Below are positions 25,431 to 34,280 of a stretch of 50,906 bases of DNA, in pieces. Each line of letters begins with the position of its first letter. Positions within the stretch are counted from its first letter, which is position 1. The notes under the pieces were generated by a model that was given only the letters and a program-made list of their open reading frames with translations, made no database searches and had not been told where the DNA came from. The DNA is from Methylacidiphilum caldifontis (GTDB lineage: Bacteria > Verrucomicrobiota > Verrucomicrobiia > Methylacidiphilales > CAMAQI01). The position numbers and the translations under genes were made by a program. The DNA lies in contig CAMCSM010000006.1 of NCBI GenBank assembly GCA_945877805.1, positions 1-50,906 of the forward strand. The letters are read 5' to 3'.

Positions 25431-25533
25431 TCACGCGAAGCCGCGAAGTTGCCCAAGGCTCCTCCCGAAAAGGCAAATTCTTTTTTCTTTTTCTCTTGTG
25501 ACTTCGTGTTGAACCTTGTGAGTTTTACTTCCT
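25431..25533. repeat. Diverged palindromic repeat downstream of nadE
   Basis: Arms TTCACGCGAAGCCGCGAAG (from about 25431) and CTTGTGACTTCGTGTTGAACC (from about 25496) are imperfect inverted copies. The word content matches the palindromic repeat between argB and argJ. No gene is seen between nadE and the next ORF. Confidence 0.4.
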
Positions 25534-25567
25534 TGAGTGACTTCTCAGTTTTCGATAGAGTTTTGTC

Positions 25568-25954
25568 ATGAATGATGAAATCTGGAAATCGCTCAAGGCG
25601 AAGGGGATCGATCCAGAGGAGATTGTTGAACGGTTTGTGCGTGCCTCGGGGAATGGGGGGCAGAATGTGAATAAGGTTTCGACTGCTGTCCAACTTGATC
25701 TTCCGAGTCGATCGGTCAGAGTTTATTGCGCCGATGAGCGGAGTCAGTATCAGAATCGGGTGAAGGCGTGGGCGACATTACTTTTGCGGTTGGATGAGGC
25801 GGTCGCTAAGGCGCGAGCGGCGCGAGTCGATAAACGGGAGAAGATTCGGCGACAGAAACGCAAACGTCCACGTGGCTTAAAAGAGCGAATTTTAAAGACG
25901 AAAAAAATTCGTTCTGAGGTCAAGAAAAACCGGGGAGGGGGATGGGATTCTTAG
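25568..25954 (+). CDS. Release-factor-like peptidyl-tRNA hydrolase (GGQ domain)
   Basis: A 128-residue protein with the catalytic G30-G31-Q32 in FVRASGNGGQNVNK, the motif by which class I release factors hydrolyse peptidyl-tRNA. It lacks the codon-recognition domains of RF1/RF2. The C-terminal 50 residues are strongly basic (KREKIRRQKRKRPRGLKERI), as in ArfB, where a basic tail enters the empty mRNA channel of stalled ribosomes. A ribosome-rescue function is therefore likely. Overlaps the next gene by 13 bases. Confidence 0.85.
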   Translation: MNDEIWKSLKAKGIDPEEIVERFVRASGNGGQNVNKVSTAVQLDLPSRSVRVYCADERSQYQNRVKAWATLLLRLDEAVAKARAARVDKREKIRRQKRKRPRGLKERILKTKKIRSEVKKNRGGGWDS

Positions 25955-26775
25955 TGAAACCTCGATGTTCGATCAAAGTTCTTTTATTGGGTCGTGGCAT
26001 CTTGGGGTCTGCGGTCGCTAATCATTTTACTCGTTTGGGCTATGATTTGACCGTCATGACCGATCGATATACCGCAGAATCGGCAAAGGACTATTTAGCG
26101 AAAGTGGAATCGATTCCGAGTGACTGGATTATTAATGCCGTGGGACGGATTCCGATGAGAAAGGCTCCCCTTGAGGAGTTGAGGAGTGTGAATGTCGATC
26201 TACCGTTACAGGTCAAAGGAATCTTGAGGCGAGAGCAAAAGATGATTCAGATGAGTAGCGATGCTGTTTTTGGGGGATCGAAAGGGTTTGAGGAGGGCTA
26301 TCGCTGGGATGAGCCGATGGATCCGATCGATGATTACGGACGATCAAAGCGCGATTCCGAGAGTTGTGCCGAGGTGGGCCGATGTTGGGTGGTGAGATCG
26401 TCGTTGATCGGTTGGGAGGAGCGGACGGGAGCCGGATTGATGGGATGGTATTGGAGTCAAAAAGAGAGTGCGACGGGATATCGGAATCATCTTTGGAACG
26501 GCAATACGAGTTTAGAGCTGGCAAAAGTTTTTGATGAACTGATTCAGGGAAAAATTTTAAATCCTGAACCGATTTTACAGGTCGGCTATTTGCCAGCGAT
26601 TTCGAAGTTTCAATTGTTGGAATTGATTCGAGAGAACTCAGGACGAGGGGTTCCAGTAACGGCTGGTGAGGGGGCTTTGGCGTTAAATCGAACCTTGATT
26701 CCAAATGTGATCCGAAATTCAATAGAGGTTCAATTGAAAGAGTTTTTCTATTCTAGGAATAAAGGAAAGAGTTAG
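25942..26775 (+). CDS. RmlD-like extended short-chain dehydrogenase
   Basis: An NAD(P)-dependent sugar-nucleotide-type reductase or epimerase of 277 residues. The Rossmann loop is at 16-24 (LGRGILGSA), the central strand reads MIQMSSDAVFGG and the catalytic pair is Y132-x3-K136 in DYGRSKRDSE. This layout, including the 'S-S/T-D-x-V-F-G' segment, is typical of dTDP-4-dehydrorhamnose reductase relatives. No rml neighbours are present, so its substrate is unknown. The ATG lies inside the end of the GGQ gene, just behind a G-rich ribosome binding site. Confidence 0.75.
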   Translation: MGFLVKPRCSIKVLLLGRGILGSAVANHFTRLGYDLTVMTDRYTAESAKDYLAKVESIPSDWIINAVGRIPMRKAPLEELRSVNVDLPLQVKGILRREQKMIQMSSDAVFGGSKGFEEGYRWDEPMDPIDDYGRSKRDSESCAEVGRCWVVRSSLIGWEERTGAGLMGWYWSQKESATGYRNHLWNGNTSLELAKVFDELIQGKILNPEPILQVGYLPAISKFQLLELIRENSGRGVPVTAGEGALALNRTLIPNVIRNSIEVQLKEFFYSRNKGKS

Positions 26776-26790
26776 TGTCTCTCATTCACG

Positions 26791-28110
26791 ATGAAATCGA
26801 TTCCCTCTTCCCAAAATACGGCGCTTACTTTTTTATCCGTGCTCTTTCTCCTTGGTGGCTCGCTCTTGATGCTTCCTTTTGGCCGATTGAACGAATTTGG
26901 AACGGTCCCCTATTTTTTACTTGGGGCCCTCGCTCTTTGTTTTGGTTTTGTTTGTAGCTGGCAAATTTCAACCCTCTCCCCAACAGTTTTTTGGGGAGCT
27001 GCAATCCTTACTCGGCTCTTACTCCTTTGGCAGGTTCCTGGAGATGATATCTATCGCTATGTCTGGGAAGGCCGAGTCCTTCTCTCCGGAATCAATCCTT
27101 ATCTTCATGCTCCGGATTCATCGATTTTAGAAGATCTTCGTGATATCGTGTGGAAAGCGGTTGAATACAAAGGCGTCACGGCGATTTATCCGCCGTTGAC
27201 TGAATTTCTCTTTGCATTTTTTTCATTCCTTTCACCGACTCCTTTCTTTTTTAAAGTTATCTTTGCATCTGCCGATATTGCGATTCTTTATCTTCTCACG
27301 CGCGAGTTTGGCCAAAAAGAGGCGCGACTCTATGCGTGGAACCCCCTGGTGATCTATTGCTTTGCAGGAGGGGGACACTACGACAGTCTCTTTATTCTTG
27401 CATTGGTCATTGGGTGGCTTAGCTATCGAAGAGAGAGAATCATTCTTGCGGCCCTTTTCATCGGAGTTGCGATTGCCTTAAAGTGGATTGCACTTTCCCT
27501 CGCTGGTTGGATTCTTTGGCGAACCCTTTATTCAAAACAGTATCGAGCGATCCTCCCGATCCTCCTTGCTCTTTCCTTGCCGATGATCGGCTCATGGGTC
27601 TTATTAAGTTTTTGGACCGATGAATGGACCTTTCAGATCTTCCCGAAACAGTTCACTCAATACGTGAGAAGCGTTGAATTCATTCCCGCAATCGTGGGGC
27701 ATTTCTGGAAGGAGAGTTTAAAACACAATGATTGGTTTCTCATCCCGCTGGCTCTCTTTTGGCTGGTAGCGATCCTTCGGTCACGAAGCTATGAAGGAGC
27801 GATCGAATGGATTTTCTTTCTCCTCTGGATCTTCTCGCCAATGATGCATGCGTGGTACTTTACCTGGATCATTCCCTTTGCGGTTCTCACTCGTAATCGG
27901 GGATCGATTGCGATTTCGATCAGTGGCTTTTTCTATTTCTCGATCCATCACTACTTTCAATCTCCTGGGGGTCAATGGGCACTCCCCCCACAAGTCGCTT
28001 TTTTAATGTGGTCGCCATTGATCTTAGGATTTTTATGGTCGACGGGAACCGTTCCAGTAAATCAGAGTTTACCTCAGAAGAACAGAGAGGGTGTAAATGA
28101 GGTTAGCTGA
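26791..28110 (+). CDS. GT87-like polytopic membrane glycosyltransferase
   Basis: A 439-residue membrane protein with about eleven hydrophobic spans. The first outer loop carries GDDIYRYVWEGRVLLSGINP and AIYPPLTEF, a pattern seen in GT-C mannosyltransferases of the GT87/MptB type, with the acidic pair as probable catalytic residues. It likely moves a sugar from a polyprenyl phosphate to a cell-surface acceptor. Its last codons (GVNEVS and TGA) lie within repeat copy C, so the insertion of that repeat appears to have set the present C-terminus. 15 bases after the SDR gene. Confidence 0.7.
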   Translation: MKSIPSSQNTALTFLSVLFLLGGSLLMLPFGRLNEFGTVPYFLLGALALCFGFVCSWQISTLSPTVFWGAAILTRLLLLWQVPGDDIYRYVWEGRVLLSGINPYLHAPDSSILEDLRDIVWKAVEYKGVTAIYPPLTEFLFAFFSFLSPTPFFFKVIFASADIAILYLLTREFGQKEARLYAWNPLVIYCFAGGGHYDSLFILALVIGWLSYRRERIILAALFIGVAIALKWIALSLAGWILWRTLYSKQYRAILPILLALSLPMIGSWVLLSFWTDEWTFQIFPKQFTQYVRSVEFIPAIVGHFWKESLKHNDWFLIPLALFWLVAILRSRSYEGAIEWIFFLLWIFSPMMHAWYFTWIIPFAVLTRNRGSIAISISGFFYFSIHHYFQSPGGQWALPPQVAFLMWSPLILGFLWSTGTVPVNQSLPQKNREGVNEVS

Positions 28111-28164
28111 TGTCCTATTAAAAACAAAAAAAGAAAGTCAATTGAATAGGGAAATCATGAAAAA
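28089..28164 (+). repeat. Dispersed intergenic repeat, copy C (5' half)
   Basis: Matches copy B almost base for base over about 70 bases: GGGTGTAAATGAGGTTAGCTG, AAAAACAAAAAAAGAAAGTC and AATTGAATAGGGAAATCATG. It fills the whole gap between the GT87-like gene and the next glycosyltransferase and contains the former's stop codon. With copy B it forms an inverted pair 4.7 kb apart. Confidence 0.75.
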
Positions 28165-28776
28165 ATGAAAATTCGTGCCGCGCTTCTCTTAAAGGCACCG
28201 ATCTTAGGAACGGTCAAAACGCGACTTGCCGCCTCTTTGGGAGGCGAGGAGGCAAAGCGAATCTACATTCAACTCGTGGAGTGGCAGCTTTCACAGATCC
28301 CTGACTCTTGGGGGATTGATATTCACTTTGCCCCCTCAACTGCCCTGAAGCAGATGGAGGAATGGATCTCACCTCTCAAAACCCAAAAGATTTCATTTTT
28401 TTCACAACCGGACGGAGATCTTGGAGTTCGATTAAGCGTAGCACTCCAAAACTCATTCTCCCAAGGAGCAGATCGAGTTGCCCTGATGGGAGGGGATTGT
28501 CCTGAACTAACATTCCACTATCTGCAAATCGCTGAGGAGTTTTCGATTTCATTTGATGCCACCATTGCCCCCGCTCTTGATGGGGGTTATGCTCTCTTGA
28601 TTTTGAATCAATACTACCCCTCACTTTTTCAAAACATTCCATGGAGTACATCCATAGTTTTTTCGGATACCAAGCAGGCAATGAAAAATCTTGGACTCAA
28701 AGTTCATGATCTAGCGGTTGTTGAAGATATTGACGACCTTGATTCATTTCAACGAAGTCGCCTCAGAAGCGGGTGA
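28165..28776 (+). CDS. Arsenosugar-associated glycosyltransferase 1 (TIGR04282-type)
   Basis: A 203-residue GT-A-like/nucleotidyltransferase-like protein of the family called 'transferase 1, rSAM/selenodomain-associated'. Visible features are the N-terminal LLLKAPILGTVKTRL (family pattern K.P..G.VKTRL), the MGGDCPEL metal/nucleotide motif and DGGYALL. The family is found in clusters with ArsS-type radical SAM proteins, and the TIGR04283-type partner and arsS are present a few kb on, so a role in finishing arsenosugars is likely. The ATG directly follows repeat copy C. Confidence 0.85.
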   Translation: MKIRAALLLKAPILGTVKTRLAASLGGEEAKRIYIQLVEWQLSQIPDSWGIDIHFAPSTALKQMEEWISPLKTQKISFFSQPDGDLGVRLSVALQNSFSQGADRVALMGGDCPELTFHYLQIAEEFSISFDATIAPALDGGYALLILNQYYPSLFQNIPWSTSIVFSDTKQAMKNLGLKVHDLAVVEDIDDLDSFQRSRLRSG

Positions 28777-28833
28777 TCGATCCCCTCATTCACTTCCCAC
28801 TGCATTTGTCGCAACGAAAAATATACGATAAAG

Positions 28834-29604
28834 TTATGAAAATCGATAGACAAAGTTCTTGAAAGAGACCTTTGCAATTTCTGGGGGCAATGCTTCTAAA
28901 AGACGTTGGAAGAGCAGGCTCCCTTTTTTTAGATTGGCGATTAATTCCTCCATTGAAGTCGGTTCCTCGATGACTCCATTCGCATAATCGATGGAATAAG
29001 CGACGAGGGCGTAAGGAAGTTCCAATTCATTGGCTAAAATCGCCTCTGGACCACAGGTCTGTGAGATAAAATCGCCCCCCGCAGAACGCATCAACTTGAT
29101 CTCTGCCTTTGAGTTAAATCGAGGTCCATTGGCATGGACATAACAACCATTACGAATTATCGGGTACTCTTTTTCCCATATTTGACGAATCACCAAATTC
29201 AAATCGGCATCAAAATAAGAACCTGCAATCAGATGTCCTCGTCCTATTTCTCCTGGCTGATCAAAAAAGGTACAAATTTCCCCTCCAGGAAGCCGGTTCT
29301 CCTCAAAAAGCAAATCGGTGCCCAACATCGGTTCTCCCAACTTCCAATCGGAGCGAAGCAACCCACAAACAGAAGTAGAAAGAATAATCGTCGCCCCTTC
29401 TTGTTTGAGGGCTAATAAATTCGCTCGGTGATTGAGATGATTGGGAAGATATTTGTGATCCTTTCCATGCCGCGGAAGCAACAACGCTTTCTTGCCCCCT
29501 ACTTCCCCACGCAATAAGGTAACGACTCCGTAACGAGTCGCCACGGATTGCTCTTCAAACCCGTCAATTCCATAAAAACCAGATCCAGAAATAAGTCCTA
29601 TCAT
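28834..29604 (-). CDS. MTA-phosphorylase-like nucleoside phosphorylase
   Basis: A family-2 purine nucleoside phosphorylase of the 5'-methylthioadenosine phosphorylase group, 256 residues from ATG 29604 (SD AAGGA; a TTG at 29616 is rejected). Features: GLISGSGFYG for phosphate binding, LPRHGKDHKYLPNHLNHRAN, NGCYVHANGPRFNSKAEI and the base-binding Asp in YSIDYANG. In the arsenosugar pathway the adenine of the ArsS product has to be removed, and an MTAP-type enzyme is suited to that; the location supports it. Alternatively it is an ordinary methionine-salvage enzyme. Confidence 0.82.
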   Translation of the reverse strand: MIGLISGSGFYGIDGFEEQSVATRYGVVTLLRGEVGGKKALLLPRHGKDHKYLPNHLNHRANLLALKQEGATIILSTSVCGLLRSDWKLGEPMLGTDLLFEENRLPGGEICTFFDQPGEIGRGHLIAGSYFDADLNLVIRQIWEKEYPIIRNGCYVHANGPRFNSKAEIKLMRSAGGDFISQTCGPEAILANELELPYALVAYSIDYANGVIEEPTSMEELIANLKKGSLLFQRLLEALPPEIAKVSFKNFVYRFS

Positions 29605-29660
29605 ATTGTCCTTCAAATTTAAGTATTAGATCATATTTATTAAAACTCTAGCCGTTTTAA

Positions 29661-29850
29661 AGGGTGCAAGAGTAAGGAAAAATCATTTTTTGCATTGTGC
29701 CGAGTTCTTTGGGAAAGAACGAGACGATCGAGCGAAAGCGAGAGGCTGCAGGACGCAGCCAGAGTGAGTCGGGAACACTAATTGCGAAGCAATAAACTAT
29801 ACAAACAGGGTCTAGACGTATGGCGCAGGGGAATGGGGCGCAAATGAACG
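29661..29850 (+). repeat. Dispersed intergenic repeat, copy D (diverged)
   Basis: Begins AGGGTGCAAGAGTAAGG and has the distal part GCAATAAACTATACAAACAGGGTCT and GGCGCAGGGGAATGGGGCGCAAATGA, which aligns with the 3' half of copies A and B. The middle portion is unlike the other copies. It lies in the gene-free interval 29605-30198. Confidence 0.5.
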
Positions 29851-30198
29851 AATCATCATGGAGTTGGAGAATCTCCCATGACGATTGAGTGATTATTAGG
29901 TTTCGCAAAGGCAGAGAATGACATTGATGTTCAGGATGGGGAGGATAAATTCAAAAACAATTTTCTTTGGTCTTTATCCTGTTCATCCTGTTAATCGATG
30001 CAAAATTCCACTCCCTTCGCCCATGCCGCTCCCGCCCATGCGCATCGGCGTCAACTTAAGGATAGAGCGGGAGGGACCTCGTCCCTCCCGTTTTTAAATT
30101 CCCCATACGGTTTCAATGTCACTCTATTATGCGAGTCTCAATAGGCCACAGGATTATTTAAAACGCTCTAAAAATAATTTAAATCACTTCTCTTGAGT
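29851..30198. other. Gene-free interval made of small repeats
   Basis: No gene is seen. It holds an inverted repeat at 29933-29949 / 29973-29989 (AGGATGGGGAGGATAAA against TTTATCCTGTTCATCCT), the TTAAGTTGACGC repeat on the minus strand at 30039-30059, and a terminator-like hairpin at 30068-30095. The interval seems to be a collection site of short intergenic repeats between two minus-strand genes. Confidence 0.6.
30068..30095 (+). terminator. Terminator-like hairpin in an intergenic repeat
   Basis: A perfect 10-bp stem CGGGAGGGAC / GTCCCTCCCG with loop CTC and five T after it on the plus strand. Both flanking genes run on the minus strand, so it terminates no obvious gene; it may be part of a mobile repeat or block antisense transcription. 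Confidence 0.55.
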
Positions 30199-31572
30199 CT
30201 ATCTCGACTTCATTTTCCCCAAGAGCGATAGCCCCTCTTCATGATTGTAACGATTATTAGTAGGACCATTCTCCAAAGAGAGAACCCCACGGGGACAGAC
30301 GGTCGCACAGATACCACATCCGACACAGGAGGCACGGATGATATTTTGACCCCGTTGTGCGTAATGACGGACATCGATCCCCATCTCGCAATATTTCGAA
30401 CAATTTCCACAGGAGATACATTGCGCTCCATTGGTTGTAATCCGGAATCGAGAGTTAAATCGTTGTAATAATCCTAAAAAAGCGGCCATGGGGCAGCCGA
30501 AGCGACACCACATCCGTGTTCCCATCAAGGGATAAAATCCAACCCCAATAACTCCTGAAAATACAGCTCCAATCCCAAAAAGATAAAACCGTCGAATCTG
30601 ATAGACGATCTCTTTCATCGAAGCGGGCAAATAAGGTTCACACCAAAGTAGAACAGTTAAGGAAAATATGAGGGCGAGTACACTATAGATCGACCAACGT
30701 TCGATTTTCCAGGATTTCAACGATTTATCGGAAAGCTGTCGCCACGAATCCCCCATAGTATTCGCCAATCCTCCACACCCACAAACCCACGAGCAATACC
30801 ATCGTTTACCAAAATAATAGGTTAATACGGGAGTGGCTAAGAATGTTCCACAAATAAACCAGCCGGCGATAAAATAGCCCAATCCTCCCGAATGAAATAA
30901 ATGCATCACGGTAGAGGGAAACAGTTTGTCATAAGCCAAAGGCCAAAAATAGGTAAGATAAACCTCCGGTTGATTAAACTTCACGCAGATGGCAGGAAAA
31001 AGATAAGCAAAGATGAGTTGTGCAAAAATAATCACACTCGTTCGGACGATATGGTATCGATTATGACGATACTTTGCGATCGCCTTAGCTCCCATCAAAG
31101 TCGTGAGAATCGTATATACCGTTCCATAAACAAACCATTCATCGGCCGGCTTTCCTTGAAGGAATTGACTTAATCCATCATGAAGTCGGGTCAATCCCTC
31201 TAAATACTGAGGGAACCAATAAATAATAATGTAGAAACCGGTGAAAACAATTCCCAGCATCCAGCCCCAAGCCCCCCGAGCGGTTAAACTATCCGTTGTT
31301 TTTCCTTGGTTTCGAACTCCAGGTCGATCCTTCAGATGTTTCGAAAGAGCAAAGTAACCTCCCCCACCGATTGCGAGGGCCCAGGAAATATTAAACCAGA
31401 GGTTCTTCAGCGTTTCCGAAGTTGAGCCATTCACCGCGATCAAAGAAAGGGCTAAAAGCATCGATCCGATCCCCATCGCTGTCAGGGCAATCTTTTCGCT
31501 GATTCTAAGCCGTGGCCCGTGATGGGCAATTGAATGACTTTCATAGGCAAGGTTGGCGGTGATATCACTCAT
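30199..31572 (-). CDS. NapH/NosR-like membrane polyferredoxin
   Basis: A 457-residue integral membrane iron-sulfur protein. Several hydrophobic spans fill residues 30-360. Two Cys motifs face the membrane edge (WYCSWVCGCGG near 265 and MWCRFGCPMA near 365), as in NapH, NosR and CcoG. Two 4Fe-4S ferredoxin motifs follow: CISCGNCSKYCEMG (with Glu in place of the usual Pro) and CVGCGICATVCPRG. It should pass electrons across or along the membrane. It is 19 bases downstream of the FAD oxidoreductase gene on the same strand, so the two may form one redox unit. The link to arsenic chemistry is by position only. Confidence 0.82.
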   Translation of the reverse strand: MSDITANLAYESHSIAHHGPRLRISEKIALTAMGIGSMLLALSLIAVNGSTSETLKNLWFNISWALAIGGGGYFALSKHLKDRPGVRNQGKTTDSLTARGAWGWMLGIVFTGFYIIIYWFPQYLEGLTRLHDGLSQFLQGKPADEWFVYGTVYTILTTLMGAKAIAKYRHNRYHIVRTSVIIFAQLIFAYLFPAICVKFNQPEVYLTYFWPLAYDKLFPSTVMHLFHSGGLGYFIAGWFICGTFLATPVLTYYFGKRWYCSWVCGCGGLANTMGDSWRQLSDKSLKSWKIERWSIYSVLALIFSLTVLLWCEPYLPASMKEIVYQIRRFYLFGIGAVFSGVIGVGFYPLMGTRMWCRFGCPMAAFLGLLQRFNSRFRITTNGAQCISCGNCSKYCEMGIDVRHYAQRGQNIIRASCVGCGICATVCPRGVLSLENGPTNNRYNHEEGLSLLGKMKSR

Positions 31573-31591
31573 TGTTTTCTCTCTGTTGAAT

Positions 31592-32944
31592 TTATTTTAA
31601 AATCTTTGCAAAGAACTTCGAAAAAAGTCCCTTTTTGGTTTTCAGTTCGACCGGTTGATCTGGATAAAGAAGATTAAAGGCACTGATGATTTCGATCTCA
31701 TATTGACTATAAAACTCCGGATCGAAATTTGCCGCCCCTAAATGAGTCAATACCTCATGAATAGTCTTTTTCTCTAAAATCCATTGCTCCCAAACTTGAT
31801 GACGATGACGAATCCCAAAGACATTAACTCCTAAAACAGCTCCCAACTTTTCTTCAAAATTGATCCGCACCGACTTATTTCCCTCGGGATGCTCCCAGTA
31901 AAAACTTTTCTCCCCCTCTTTCAACTTGGGCATCACCCACCCATAGGTCTGATATTCAATATCGAAAAATTTTGCCGAATTAAACCAAATCCCTGGATCA
32001 TACTCAGCAAGGTCACCACATATATTCGCCGCAAGCCGCTCGCCTTGTATTTTTCCGGTGTACCAAACCTGTTCAACAGGTCGTCGGCCTTCGGGGGCCT
32101 CGCGATGCTGCGCACAATCTCCTCCCGCCCAAATATCAGGAACTGAGGTTTTCAGGAAACGATCAACCAAAATACCTCGATCACATTCAATTCCTGAGGC
32201 CTTAACCATCTCAATCTGAGGACTGACTCCGGCGGTTAAAAAGACCATCTCGCATGCTATTTCCTCTCCCGAAAGAGTTTGTATGGCTCGGACTCGACCT
32301 TCTCCGTCGCTTAAAATCTCTTTGAGTCCCGTCTCTAATCGAAGATCGACTCCGTGGGCTTGAATCTCTCGATTGATCATCGCCGATTCCCCTATCGGTA
32401 ATACAGACCCCCAAAAGGTTTTCTCACGAACTAAAAAAGTGACCTGGATGTTACGAGTTAAAAGCATCTCGGCGACCTCAACCCCGATTAAGCCACCGCC
32501 AACCAAAACTGCTCGTTTAGCCCCTTTCGCATTTCGCTCCATCATTTCCAGATCTTGATAGGAATAAAGACCTTGAACCCCCTCAAGATCCTCCCCTGGC
32601 CAGCCAAAACGGTTCGGTTTCGATCCGGTCGCTAAAATGAGGGTGTCATACTTTAATGATTCCCCATTTTTAAAAAGAAGTTGTTTTTGTTGAGAATCGA
32701 TCGAATGAACCCATCCCCGTTTGAGATCGATACGATTCTTGGCCCAAAAATCATCGGGGTAAGGTTTTGTATCCTCATAGCGCATATCTCCCATGAAGAT
32801 ATACATCAGGGCTGTCCGCGAAAAATGGTGCTCAGTCTCTCCGGAAACCACCGTAATTCGATGATTGGAACGCTTACGCAGCGTACGGGCTGCGGTGATT
32901 CCCGTGATTCCATTCCCTAAAATAACAATATGACGTTCGCTCAT
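31592..32944 (-). CDS. NAD(P)/FAD-dependent oxidoreductase
   Basis: A 450-residue pyridine nucleotide-disulfide oxidoreductase-type flavoprotein. The FAD loop is VILGNGITGITAARTL (about 6-21), the second dinucleotide loop AVLVGGGLIGVEVAE (about 144-158) and the FAD-closing motif DIWAGGDCAQH (near 278). There is no CxxxxC redox pair, so it is closer to ferredoxin/rubredoxin or NAD(P)H dehydrogenase-type members than to glutathione reductase. The C-terminal 100 residues are an extension. Divergent from arsM and followed by the polyferredoxin gene, it probably supplies or accepts its electrons. Confidence 0.85.
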   Translation of the reverse strand: MSERHIVILGNGITGITAARTLRKRSNHRITVVSGETEHHFSRTALMYIFMGDMRYEDTKPYPDDFWAKNRIDLKRGWVHSIDSQQKQLLFKNGESLKYDTLILATGSKPNRFGWPGEDLEGVQGLYSYQDLEMMERNAKGAKRAVLVGGGLIGVEVAEMLLTRNIQVTFLVREKTFWGSVLPIGESAMINREIQAHGVDLRLETGLKEILSDGEGRVRAIQTLSGEEIACEMVFLTAGVSPQIEMVKASGIECDRGILVDRFLKTSVPDIWAGGDCAQHREAPEGRRPVEQVWYTGKIQGERLAANICGDLAEYDPGIWFNSAKFFDIEYQTYGWVMPKLKEGEKSFYWEHPEGNKSVRINFEEKLGAVLGVNVFGIRHRHQVWEQWILEKKTIHEVLTHLGAANFDPEFYSQYEIEIISAFNLLYPDQPVELKTKKGLFSKFFAKILK

Positions 32945-33129
32945 AGTATTAACTAAGAGTAATGATCCTGAAATTTATTTCCATTTAAATTTTATTTTTT
33001 ATGATCTCCTTATTGAATTGTATTTGAGCTCACTTTAGAACGAGGCGCCGACTGGTCGCATCGTAATAAGCTAAAAAAAGACCTCGCCACGGGAATAAAG
33101 GGGCGCTTCGCTACTCTTACACTAAATTT

Positions 33130-34275
33130 ATGAAAAACGAAACTGTTGTCAAAAACCGTTATGCCGCCGCCTCTAAAGCTCAAGAAGCACAACTCTGCTG
33201 CCCGGTTGAGTACAATAAAGAGTACTTAAAAATTATTCCCACCGAGGTGATTGAACGGGATTACGGCTGTGGAGATCCCTCTCAATATGTGAAAAAGGGT
33301 GAAACCGTTCTCGATCTCGGCTCTGGAACCGGAAAAATCTGTTTTATCGCATCCCAAGTCGTCGGCCCCACCGGAAAGGTCATCGGAGTCGATATGACCG
33401 ATGATATGCTTGAAGTCGCCCGTCGCAATGCCCCGGTTGTCGCTCAATCGATCGGCTATGCCAATGTCGAGTTCCGTAAGGGACGAATTCAAGATCTCGC
33501 CCTTGATCTCGAAATCCTTGACGCGGAGCTCAAAAAACGTCCAATCTCCGATGTCACCTCTTTTCTAGCTGCCGATGAGCTAGCGGAAGAGCTCCGGGTA
33601 AAATCCCCACTCGTTGCTTCGAATTCAATCGATGTTGTCGTCTCCAACTGCGTTCTGAATCTCGTCGATTCCCACGCTAAACCGCAATTATTTCAAGAGA
33701 TTTTTAGAACCCTTAAAATCGGCGGTCGGGCCGTGATCTCGGATATCGTTGCCGATGAACTCGTCCCCGAAGAGCTTCAAAATGATCCAGAGCTTTGGAG
33801 CGGTTGTATTTCCGGAGCTCTCACCGAAGAGGGATTCCTCAAAGCTTTTGCGGATGCTGGATTTCATGGAATCGAGATCCTCAAACTCGATCAAAAACCG
33901 TGGCAAACCGTCGCTGGAATCGAGTTTCGCTCGATGACAATTCAAGCCTTTAAAGGGAAAATCGGTCCCTGTTTCGAACGGAATCAAGCGGTGATCTATC
34001 GCGGCCCCTTTAAAGAGATTTTAGATGATGATGGACATCGCATGGAGCGCGGGGTTCGTTATGCCGTCTGCGATAAAACCTTTCAGCTCTATCGTAAATC
34101 GCCGTATGCCTCCTATTTTGAATTCATCGAACCGATGGAGCCGATTCCTCTCGATGAAGCTCAACCGTTCGACTGTAGCAGGACCGCCCACCGTCATCCT
34201 CAGGAAACTAAGGGAATGAACTATCAAGTGACCACCGCACCCTCGGAGTGCTGCGGTACAACGAGCTGTTGTTAG
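33130..34275 (+). CDS. arsM: Arsenite methyltransferase of arsenosugar synthesis
   Basis: SAM-dependent methylation of As(III). The 381-residue protein has the SAM loop VLDLGSGTGKICF (about 56-68) and IGVDMTDDML. Cysteines that bind arsenite in ArsM enzymes are represented by C23/C24 in QLCCPVEY, C46, a Cys in VVSNCVLN and one in WSGCISG. The C-terminus ends in CCGTTSCC (374-381), a thiol-rich tail for metalloid capture. Methylation is the first step towards dimethylarsinoyl sugars. It opens the plus-strand operon arsM-glycosyltransferase-transporter-arsS. No arsR gene is seen. Confidence 0.93.
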   Translation: MKNETVVKNRYAAASKAQEAQLCCPVEYNKEYLKIIPTEVIERDYGCGDPSQYVKKGETVLDLGSGTGKICFIASQVVGPTGKVIGVDMTDDMLEVARRNAPVVAQSIGYANVEFRKGRIQDLALDLEILDAELKKRPISDVTSFLAADELAEELRVKSPLVASNSIDVVVSNCVLNLVDSHAKPQLFQEIFRTLKIGGRAVISDIVADELVPEELQNDPELWSGCISGALTEEGFLKAFADAGFHGIEILKLDQKPWQTVAGIEFRSMTIQAFKGKIGPCFERNQAVIYRGPFKEILDDDGHRMERGVRYAVCDKTFQLYRKSPYASYFEFIEPMEPIPLDEAQPFDCSRTAHRHPQETKGMNYQVTTAPSECCGTTSCC

Positions 34276-34280
34276 AAGAG

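Noticed and set aside
31600-31640. Fourth copy of the leader block (TTTGCAAAGAACTTCGAAAAAAGTCCC)
   Set aside because: It is inside the coding end of the FAD oxidoreductase (KFFAKILK region) and lacks GTGAGGGACT; the likeness is limited to the first 15 bases.
34248-34280. GTG start for the TIGR04283-type glycosyltransferase
   Set aside because: It would overlap the end of arsM and adds residues with no family pattern. The ATG at 34281 is preferred, though its ribosome binding site is weak too.
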